This document shows, one piece after another, positions 7,865 through 14,934 of a DNA stretch of 64,000 nucleotides. Source of the stretch: Bog-473 sp963840435 (lineage in GTDB: Bacteria > Actinomycetota > Acidimicrobiia > Acidimicrobiales > RAAP-2); contig CAWIYY010000012.1 in assembly GCA_963840435.1 (NCBI GenBank), forward strand, positions 434,001-498,000, given 5' to 3'. How positions within the stretch are numbered: the first letter of the stretch is position 1; each line of letters opens with the position of its first letter. Below the pieces are notes generated by a model. That model did not search any database, was not told where the DNA came from, and saw nothing but the letters and a program-made list of their open reading frames with translations. The position numbers and the translations under genes are program-made.

Positions 7865-8562
7865 GCGTGCCCGCCCCCGCGACAGCGGGGTTCGCCGCGT
7901 CGATCTTCGACATGGACGGGCTGCTCATCGATTCCGAGGTGCTCTGGCACGAGGCCGAGATCGAGATCCTCGGCGGCCTGGGCGTACCGCTCGACCCGTC
8001 CGGATGTCGGACGACGAAGGGGATGTTCGTCGACGAGGTCACCGCGCACTGGCACGGCCACTACCCGTGGGAGGGCCCGCCGCCCGCGCAGGTGGCGGTG
8101 GAGATCGTCGACCGGGTGATCGAGCTGGTCTGTGCCAAAGGCGTCCTCAAGCCCGGCGCCCTGCATGCGATCGACCTCTGTGCCTCGCGGGGATGGGCCT
8201 TGGCGGTGGCGTCGTCGTCGCAGTACCGACTGATCAACGCTGCGCTCGATCACTTCGATCTTCTGGACCGCTTCGAGCTGATCCACTCGGCCGAGGACGA
8301 GGAGTTCGGCAAGCCGCACCCCGCGGTGTTCATCACCGCGGCACGCAAGCTGGGCGCGCCACCCAGGCGCTGTGTGGTCTGGGAAGACGCGCCGGCGGGC
8401 GTGCTGGCGGCCAAGGCGGCCAGCATGGCCTGTATCGCCGTTCCCGAAGCCGGCGAGGGGCATCATCGCGCGTTCGGCCTGGCCGACCTGGTGGTGGACT
8501 CGTTGGTCGAGGTGGACGGGGCCGCGCTGGATACCGTGAGCCGGAGGCACTTCTCGGCGTAG
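7861..8562 (+). CDS. HAD phosphatase, HxpB/beta-phosphoglucomutase-like
   Basis: HAD-superfamily sugar-phosphate phosphatase. Motif I FDMDGLLIDSE, an ASSSQ motif II and a KPHPAVF lysine motif are present, with VVWEDAPAGVLAAKAA as motif IV. The arrangement and length (about 233 aa) closely recall E. coli HxpB/YniC, which dephosphorylates hexitol and 2-deoxyglucose phosphates. The start is either TTG 7861, giving a TTGA overlap with the peroxidase stop, or GTG 7867; the overlap style matches other pairs in this window. Substrate is inferred from family only. Confidence 0.85.
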   Translation: MSVPAPATAGFAASIFDMDGLLIDSEVLWHEAEIEILGGLGVPLDPSGCRTTKGMFVDEVTAHWHGHYPWEGPPPAQVAVEIVDRVIELVCAKGVLKPGALHAIDLCASRGWALAVASSSQYRLINAALDHFDLLDRFELIHSAEDEEFGKPHPAVFITAARKLGAPPRRCVVWEDAPAGVLAAKAASMACIAVPEAGEGHHRAFGLADLVVDSLVEVDGAALDTVSRRHFSA

Positions 8563-8720
8563 GGAGAGACCTGAGACCAAGGACATCCCACGACTGAGAT
8601 TGGGCCTTTCCCAGCCTATTCCCAGCACGTAGTGTGCCTTGGGGCGGCTGGGTCGAATCCAACAATCGGGGGTAGGACGCCGTGGTCGTGGTGTCCCTCC
8701 CCTACAGAGGAGGAGGACGC

Positions 8721-9563
8721 ATGCGCAACCTTGGGCGAGTGATGCTGGCGGCAGCGGGCGGGTTGACTGTCTTGGCCGGAACCAGTGTGGCGTCGGCATC
8801 ACCGCAACCCGCAGGCAAGCTGACCGGCTACACCTTCGTGGAGCAGCGGGCGACCATCTCTCCCGATTCGTTTGCGAACCAGATCGCAAAATGCCCGAAG
8901 GGTGACGACGTCGTCGGCGGTGGCGGCTATGAGGTCACCCAGAACACCCAGGTGGATCTGAACTCCTCGTATCCGAGCAGCCATCGGGTCTGGCTCGTCT
9001 CGTTCCAGAACGAAACAGCCTCGGACAACACGGGAGTCGTCGTGGCCATTTGCGCCGCCGCCTCCAGCCTGTCCGACTATTCCATCGTGGACGGGAGTTT
9101 CGTGAACGTCCCGGCGAACAGCACGGTGGAAGCCGACGTCACCTGCCCGGACGGGACGGTGGATCTCGGCGGGGGTTGGGTCGACACTGGCGACGCATAC
9201 CAAGACAGCAGCGGCGCGTCCGCTCCTCTGGGCACCAACGGATGGCGCGCCTTCCCCTCGGCGGGCGCATCGGCGACCTCGGGCCTGGCGGCGACCGTGT
9301 GTGCGGCGCAGCCTCCGAAGTGGGCGCAGGTAGCGAGCTCGTATTCGGTCAACCCGTCCGACACCGCCACCACGGTGACCGTCACATGTCCGACGGGCAC
9401 CAGGGTGCTCGGCGGAGGGGATTTCAATGACAGCAATAGCCCGTTGGTGAACATCGGTCTCACCAGCTCGCTTTCCAGCCTCAAGGGTTGGAGCGCCACG
9501 GAGAACAACGACAGTTCGTCGTCGGAGTCGGTCGACGCCTGGGCGGTCTGCGCCAAGGCGTAG
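8721..9563 (+). CDS. Secreted protein with three cysteine-paired repeats, unknown function
   Basis: I do not recognise the family. The 280-aa product has a clear Sec signal peptide (MRNLGRVMLAAAGGLTVLAG, then SVASAS) and a strong ribosome site AGAGGAGGAGG before the ATG at 8721. The mature part consists of three similar modules (about residues 38-112, 124-195, 206-278). Each has the pattern CPxGxxxxGGG near its start and a closing CA motif, with cysteines at 58/111, 142/194 and 223/277, i.e. nearly constant spacing of 52-54. This suggests three beta-rich domains, each with one disulfide. An upstream in-frame start at 8682 would spoil the signal peptide. It stands alone between the HxpB-like and MTHFR-like genes. 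Confidence 0.85.
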   Translation: MRNLGRVMLAAAGGLTVLAGTSVASASPQPAGKLTGYTFVEQRATISPDSFANQIAKCPKGDDVVGGGGYEVTQNTQVDLNSSYPSSHRVWLVSFQNETASDNTGVVVAICAAASSLSDYSIVDGSFVNVPANSTVEADVTCPDGTVDLGGGWVDTGDAYQDSSGASAPLGTNGWRAFPSAGASATSGLAATVCAAQPPKWAQVASSYSVNPSDTATTVTVTCPTGTRVLGGGDFNDSNSPLVNIGLTSSLSSLKGWSATENNDSSSSESVDAWAVCAKA

Positions 9564-9580
9564 CGTGCACGCCGGCTCCG

Positions 9581-10366
9581 CTAAGAGCGACGTCCCAGGA
9601 GCGACTCAAGCCGGGCCGCCGCCTCGCGGTAGCGGGCCACGGGGATGAGGTGGACACCCTCGAACGCACCAGAATCACGGATGGCGAGCACCAGGTCACA
9701 GGCAGCCTCGACCCCGGCGCCGCGATCGTGTTCCAGTCGGGCCAACAGATCGGGCGGCACTGTGAGGCCGGGGATGGTGAGTTTGTGCGCCATGGCCACG
9801 CTGGGCACGACGAGCACGCCCGCATAGACGGGACAGGTGACGTCCACCTGTGCACGCCAGGAGAGCAGGGCGTCGAGATCGAAGCCGATCTGGACGAAGA
9901 GGAAGTCGGCGTCCTTTTTCCACGCGGGGAGTGGGCGCAGGCCGGTCGCCACGCCGAAGCGCATCGGGCTGGGTCCGGTGAGGCTCGGCGCGTAGGAGCG
10001 ACCTTCCGCCAGCATGGTCCGCACGGTCAGCTCGCTGGTGCGGGTGCCGGCCACCGGGTCGTCGCCGTAGACAAAGAGGAACTGGTCCACCCCGTAGGCC
10101 GCGGCGGTGAGGAGGTCGCGCCGGAAGCCGAGCAGGTTGCGATCGCGCGCGTTGAGGCAGGCGATGGAGCGGCCACCCATGGCCTCCACCTCGTGGGCCA
10201 CGGCCACGCTGGAGACGGTGGCTCGACCGATGTGGTTGTCGGGGATGAGGAACGAGGTGGCCACGGAGCTCAGCACGCCGATCTGATGGCGCACCCGCTT
10301 GAGGTCGGGAGACGTGGCGGGCTCTATTTCGCAGACGAGCTCGAAGGGACGGGGACCGGGCGTCAT
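9581..10366 (-). CDS. Methylenetetrahydrofolate reductase-family protein
   Basis: TIM-barrel protein of the MTHFR (MetF) family, 261 aa, which reduces 5,10-methylene-THF to 5-methyl-THF for methionine synthesis. Diagnostic are PFELVCEIEPATSPD at the N-terminus, the folate/FAD region IACLNARDRNLLGFRRDLLTAA and FLFVYGDDP. It is shorter and more divergent than E. coli MetF (296 aa) and resembles the MTHFR-like proteins of acetogens and actinobacteria, so the electron donor and exact reaction are uncertain. A TAGCCT hexamer lies 9 nt before the ATG on the minus strand. Divergent from ileS. Confidence 0.8.
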   Translation of the reverse strand: MTPGPRPFELVCEIEPATSPDLKRVRHQIGVLSSVATSFLIPDNHIGRATVSSVAVAHEVEAMGGRSIACLNARDRNLLGFRRDLLTAAAYGVDQFLFVYGDDPVAGTRTSELTVRTMLAEGRSYAPSLTGPSPMRFGVATGLRPLPAWKKDADFLFVQIGFDLDALLSWRAQVDVTCPVYAGVLVVPSVAMAHKLTIPGLTVPPDLLARLEHDRGAGVEAACDLVLAIRDSGAFEGVHLIPVARYREAAARLESLLGRRS

Positions 10367-10558
10367 GGAGAGGTCAGGCTACGGGCTGGCGGAAGCGGAT
10401 GAGCCATTTCAAGAGGGCGTTGCCGCGCCGCTTCCCGTCACGGGGCTGAGTCCCGACGGTGATCCGGCCGGGCCATGCGGAGGGAGGTAGGGGTAGAGCC
10501 TCTATCCTTTGCCAGACGCCGAGGACACCCGCTCAGCGGCGCACGCTCACCCTTCCCC

Positions 10559-13500
10559 GTGTTCACACCCGTTCCTCCCGACACCGACTTCGTCGCCCTC
10601 GAGCAGGCCGAACTGGCCCGCTGGTCGGCCCATCGCGTCTTCGAGCGCTCGATCGAGCAGCGCAAGGGCGCCCCGGCCTGGGTCTTCTACGAGGGACCCC
10701 CGACGGCCAACGGCATGCCGGGGCTGCACCACGCCTGGGCCCGGGTCTACAAGGACCTCTTCTGCCGCTTCCGGACCATGGACGGCAACTACGTGGCCCG
10801 CCGCGCCGGCTGGGACACCCACGGGCTGCCGGTCGAGGTGGAGGTGGAGAAGAAGCTCGGGATCACCGGCAAGCAGCAGATCGAGGAGCAGGTCGGGATC
10901 GCCGAGTTCACCCGCCTGTGCCGCGAGTCCGTGTACCGCTACGTGGACGAGTTCGCGCGCCTGACCACGCGCATCGGCTACTGGGTCGACATGGATGCGG
11001 CCTACTGGACGCTGAGCACCGACTACATCGAGTCGGTGTGGTGGCACCTGCAGCAGCTCTTCGACCAGGGCCTGCTCTACGAGGACCTCAAGGTGGTGCC
11101 GTACTGCCCGCGCTGTGGCACCGCGCTGTCCAGCCACGAGCTGGGCCAGCCCGACGTGTACCGCGACGAGGAGGACGAGTCGGCCTACGTGCGCTTCCGC
11201 TTGGTCGGAGACGGCGAGGACGTGCCGGGCGGCGCCGAGTGGCTGGCCGTGTGGACGACGACCCCCTGGACCCTGCTCTCGAACACCGGCGTGGCCGTGA
11301 ACCCGGAGCTCAGCTACGCCGTGGTGGACGGGACGGTTGTGGCCGAGGAACTGGTCGACGCCGTCCTGGGCGACGGGGCACGCGAGAGGATCACGGCCCG
11401 GGTGCCCGGATCGGCTCTGCTCGGCCTGCACTACGAGCGCCCGTTCGACGACCTTCCCCCGCCGCACGGCGCGGACGGCTGGCGCGTGGTGCCGGCTGCC
11501 TACGTGACCACCGAGGAGGGCACCGGGCTGGTCCACCTGGCGCCGGCCTTCGGCGAGGTGGACCGCCAGACCGGGCGCGAGCACGCCCTGCCCTCGTTGA
11601 ATCCGGTCGGGCCCGACGGCCGCTTCACCGACGAGATCCCCTGGCTGGCGGGGCACGAGGTGCGGGCGGCCAACCACGAGATCAACGACGCGCTCGAGGA
11701 GAAGGGCCTCCTCATCCGCCGCCACGCCTACGTCCACTCCTACCCCCACTGTTGGCGGTGCCGCACCCCGCTCATCTACTGGGGCAAGCCCAGCTGGTAC
11801 ATCGCAACGTCGACCCGCAAGGCCGACCTGCTCGCGGCCAACCACACGGTGGATTGGCACCCCGCCCACATCCGGGACGGCCGCTTCGGCGAGTGGCTGG
11901 AGAACAACGTGGACTGGGCGCTCTCGCGTGACCGCTACTGGGGCACGCCGCTCCCGGTCTGGCGCTGCGGGCGCGGGCACCTGCGCTGCGTCGGGTCCCT
12001 GGCCGAGCTGTCCGACCTGTGCGGGCGCGACGTCACGGGCATCGACCCGCATCGGCCCACCATCGACGAGGTGACCTTTGCCTGCTCGACGTGCGGGGCA
12101 GACGGATTCGACGACGAGCTCTCCGTGTTCCGCCGGGTCGAGCCGGTGATCGACGCCTGGTTCGACTCGGGGTCGATGCCGGCGGCCCAGGTGGGCTATC
12201 CCCAGGTGCCCGGGTCCGACGAGTCGTTCACCTTCCCGGCCGACTTCATCTCCGAGGCCATCGACCAGACGCGGGGCTGGTTCTACTCGCTGCTGGCGGT
12301 GAACACGCTGGTCTTCGGGGAGAGCCCGTACCGGCACGTCGTCTGCCTGGGCCACATCGTCGACGCCGACGGCCGCAAAATGTCCAAGTCGCTGGGCAAC
12401 ATCATCGACCCCTGGTCCATCCTCGACACCCGGGGCGCCGACGCCATGCGCTGGTGGATGTTCAGCCAGGGTTCGCCCTGGACCCCGACGCGGGCGACGT
12501 TGGGCGCCATCGACACGGCGATGCGGGACATGCTCCTCACGCTGTGGAACACCTTCAGCTTCTTCACCACCTACGCGTCGCTCAACGGGTTCGAGCCGAC
12601 CGATGCCGCCATCCCGCCCGTGGGTGAGCGGGGGCCCCTGGACCGCTGGATCCTCTCCCGCCTGGCCAGCGCCACCGCCGAGGCGACCGAGGCGCTGTCC
12701 TCCTACGAGCCGCTGCCTGCGGCCACCGCCCTGGGGGATCTGGTCGACGACCTCTCCAACTGGTTCGTGCGGCGCAGTCGCCGGCGGTTCTGGCGCACCG
12801 ATCCCGATGCGCCCCCGGGCGACACGCTGGCCGCCCAGGCCACCCTGCACGAGGTGCTCACCACCCTCGCACTCGTGCTTGCTCCATTCTGTCCCTTCGT
12901 CGCCGACGCCATGTGGCGCCAGCTCACCGGTGCGGCCGAGGACGAGTCGGTCCACCTGGCCGACTGGCCGGTGGCCGACCCGTCCCTGATCGACCACCGC
13001 CTGGAAGAGCAGATGGCGTTGGCCCGCCGCCTCACCTCGCTCGGGCACGCCGCGCGCAGCGAGGCCTCGATGAAGGTGCGCCAGCCCCTGTCGCGGGCGC
13101 TGGTATTCCTCCCGGCCAGCTCGCCCGAGATCCTGGTGGACATCGTGGCGGACGAGCTCAACGTCGACGAGATCGACACGGCCAACGAGCTGAGCGAGGT
13201 GATCCAGTTCGAGCTCGCCGCGAATTTCCGCACCCTCGGTCCGCGGCTGGGCGAGAAGGTCAAGGTGCTCAAGGCCGCGCTGGAGGCGTTGGACACCGCG
13301 GCCGCGGCGGCGGCGCTCGAGGCCGGAGAGTCCATCACGGTCGTCCTCGACGGGGAGCCGGTCGTGCTCGCACCCGAGGACGTGCAGCTGCGCGTGCGCG
13401 GTCAGCAGGGGTTCGCCGTGTCGCGCGAAGGCGGCGAGGTGGTCGCCCTCGATCTCACGATCGACGACGCGCTGCGCCGGCGTGGCCTGGCCCGAGACGT

Positions 13501-13744
13501 GGTCCGTCTGGTGCAGGACCTGCGCAAGACGAGCGGGCTCGAGGTGTCCGACCGCATCCGGCTCCACCTGGTCGGGCTGGACACGTTGTCGGAGCACTTC
13601 GACTTCATCGCCCGGGAGGTCCTGGCGGTCGAGATCCTGACCGGGCCGGGGCCGGGGGAGGGCACCGTGCTCGAGCTCGAAGACGACACCCTCACCGCGC
13701 CCGTGCGGGTCTGGCTGCAAAAGGTGGACGGGACTGGGTCCTAG
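10559..13744 (+). CDS. ileS: Isoleucyl-tRNA synthetase
   Basis: Class I aminoacyl-tRNA synthetase charging tRNA-Ile. The HIGH signature is the GLHH variant in TANGMPGLHHAWAR (residues 55-58) and KMSKS is at 607-611. The CP1 editing domain lies between them (AVWTTTPWTLLSNT, TEEGTGLVHLAPAFG). Zinc-binding CPRC, CWRC and C-terminal anticodon-binding regions are present. I place the start at GTG 10559 (1061 aa, MFTPVPPDTDFVALE) because the family starts there; the frame extends upstream to 10475. No clear ribosome site precedes it. The length and the GLHH signature fit the eukaryote-like, mupirocin-tolerant IleS2 class, a trait only inferred from sequence. Confidence 0.96.
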   Translation: MFTPVPPDTDFVALEQAELARWSAHRVFERSIEQRKGAPAWVFYEGPPTANGMPGLHHAWARVYKDLFCRFRTMDGNYVARRAGWDTHGLPVEVEVEKKLGITGKQQIEEQVGIAEFTRLCRESVYRYVDEFARLTTRIGYWVDMDAAYWTLSTDYIESVWWHLQQLFDQGLLYEDLKVVPYCPRCGTALSSHELGQPDVYRDEEDESAYVRFRLVGDGEDVPGGAEWLAVWTTTPWTLLSNTGVAVNPELSYAVVDGTVVAEELVDAVLGDGARERITARVPGSALLGLHYERPFDDLPPPHGADGWRVVPAAYVTTEEGTGLVHLAPAFGEVDRQTGREHALPSLNPVGPDGRFTDEIPWLAGHEVRAANHEINDALEEKGLLIRRHAYVHSYPHCWRCRTPLIYWGKPSWYIATSTRKADLLAANHTVDWHPAHIRDGRFGEWLENNVDWALSRDRYWGTPLPVWRCGRGHLRCVGSLAELSDLCGRDVTGIDPHRPTIDEVTFACSTCGADGFDDELSVFRRVEPVIDAWFDSGSMPAAQVGYPQVPGSDESFTFPADFISEAIDQTRGWFYSLLAVNTLVFGESPYRHVVCLGHIVDADGRKMSKSLGNIIDPWSILDTRGADAMRWWMFSQGSPWTPTRATLGAIDTAMRDMLLTLWNTFSFFTTYASLNGFEPTDAAIPPVGERGPLDRWILSRLASATAEATEALSSYEPLPAATALGDLVDDLSNWFVRRSRRRFWRTDPDAPPGDTLAAQATLHEVLTTLALVLAPFCPFVADAMWRQLTGAAEDESVHLADWPVADPSLIDHRLEEQMALARRLTSLGHAARSEASMKVRQPLSRALVFLPASSPEILVDIVADELNVDEIDTANELSEVIQFELAANFRTLGPRLGEKVKVLKAALEALDTAAAAAALEAGESITVVLDGEPVVLAPEDVQLRVRGQQGFAVSREGGEVVALDLTIDDALRRRGLARDVVRLVQDLRKTSGLEVSDRIRLHLVGLDTLSEHFDFIAREVLAVEILTGPGPGEGTVLELEDDTLTAPVRVWLQKVDGTGS

Positions 13745-13774
13745 GCCCCCCCGGCCACTGCTCAATGCCGCGGG

Positions 13775-14632
13775 TCAAAGGCGCGGGTCACCGGGCAGGA
13801 GCGCGTCGGTCAAGGCGATCTGCACGCCCCCCGTGTCGGCTGGGTCGATGACAGTCAGCAGGGCGTCCGATCGCACGATCCTCACCCCGAGCTCGGCCAG
13901 GGCGTCCTCTGCCGCCGGACGGTCGTCGACCTGCAAGCCCAGCAAGTGTGTGCGCGGCCTCTCGTAGCGGCGGTCCCAGAAGCCGGCCGTGCCCGGAGGC
14001 GATTGGGCAAAGAGGGCCACGGTGCAGTCGCCGAGCGAGACGCCCGCCGCGGGGCGGTCCGGTCCGGCCGCCACGTCCTCGAACGTCACGTCGGTCCCCA
14101 TGAGCTCGGCCAGCCGGTGGGCGACGCGACGGGGCTGCTCGACCAGTGCGCCCACGAACGCGTGCTGGACCACGGGGATCGGGGGAAGGGGACCGACCGC
14201 CGGCTCCGGGGCAGCGAAGTGCGGGTCGACGTCGAGCTCGAAGCAGCTCCATTGCACGAAGACGCCCGCCGTGTCGCGGGGGTCGGTGAAGCACATCTCG
14301 GGCCGGGGCCGGGCCGCGATGCGGACGCCGTTTTCCTCCAGGTGGGCTGTGGTGGCGTCCAGGTCGTGGACCTGGAGAGCCACCGAATGCATGCCGCCAC
14401 CGTGGCGGGCCACGAATTGGCGGGCCGCGCCGTCGACCACCGGTTGACCGATTTCGATGGCGTTGTCGCCGACCCAGGCCATCCCGCCCCGCCGGCCGAT
14501 GCCAGGCTCAATGGACTCGCCGTACTCGAGCACCCTGAGCCCGATGAGGGTGCCGAGGCGTTCGACGGCCAGGTCGTAGTCGGCCACCATGGCCGTCGAG
14601 TGGAACAGCCAGCGCACGGCCGGACCGGCCAT
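13775..14632 (-). CDS. Two-domain VOC (glyoxalase/bleomycin-resistance) protein
   Basis: Vicinal-oxygen-chelate protein of 285 aa with two VOC modules. The first ends GMHSVALQVHDLDATTAHLEENGVRI with FTDPRDTAGVFVQW; the second starts PVVQHAFVGALVEQPRRV and ends VIDPADTGGVQIAL. The histidines and glutamates that chelate the metal in family members can only partly be assigned, so the reaction is unknown (lyase, dioxygenase or methylmalonyl-CoA epimerase-like). It faces ileS tail to tail with a 30-bp gap. Confidence 0.8.
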   Translation of the reverse strand: MAGPAVRWLFHSTAMVADYDLAVERLGTLIGLRVLEYGESIEPGIGRRGGMAWVGDNAIEIGQPVVDGAARQFVARHGGGMHSVALQVHDLDATTAHLEENGVRIAARPRPEMCFTDPRDTAGVFVQWSCFELDVDPHFAAPEPAVGPLPPIPVVQHAFVGALVEQPRRVAHRLAELMGTDVTFEDVAAGPDRPAAGVSLGDCTVALFAQSPPGTAGFWDRRYERPRTHLLGLQVDDRPAAEDALAELGVRIVRSDALLTVIDPADTGGVQIALTDALLPGDPRL

Positions 14633-14934
14633 GGCTACCGCCTGCTCCCGGGATGTCGGGACGAGCTCATCGACCGGCGGTCATCGAAAGCCCGAAACGA
14701 TGATGGCGCGTCTTTGCGTCGTAGCAGGCAGGTCAGCCTGACCATGGAACTCCCTCGCGGCAGAGCCCTCGACCTTAGGCTGGAAACGCTCGGAAAGGAG
14801 CTGAAGGGAGGACTCGCCAGGCGCCGCACCGGACACGATGGCGAGGAAGGAGCGGAGCGCAACGCGCATTGACACTCCGGGGGATCGGGTCGAAGATTGG
14901 GGCGGTCGACCGAGGCAGATCGGGGGTGCGGCCA
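14633..14934. other. 302-bp intergenic region with a candidate promoter
   Basis: No credible gene was found here. It holds a 13-bp palindrome GGTCAG-C-CTGACC (14731-14743) and a candidate promoter for the pentapeptide-repeat gene: TTGACA at 14869-14874 with GAAGAT 17 nt downstream (14892-14897), about 37 nt before the ATG at 14935. The -35 is perfect, the -10 only 3/6. The TTGACA also creates an in-frame TTG that could be mistaken for the gene start. Confidence 0.45.

Noticed and set aside
8640..8690. tRNA-like T-loop (GGGTCGAATCC)
   Set aside because: No matching acceptor, anticodon or D arms around it; chance match.
10367..10558. T-box riboswitch upstream of ileS
   Set aside because: Such elements occur before ileS in other actinobacteria, but no antiterminator/antisequestrator consensus or convincing specifier stem could be found here.
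10547..13765. 1072-codon open frame on the minus strand
   Set aside because: Antisense shadow of ileS caused by high GC; the translation is rich in Arg, Gly, His and Val with no domain, while the plus-strand frame is unmistakable IleS.
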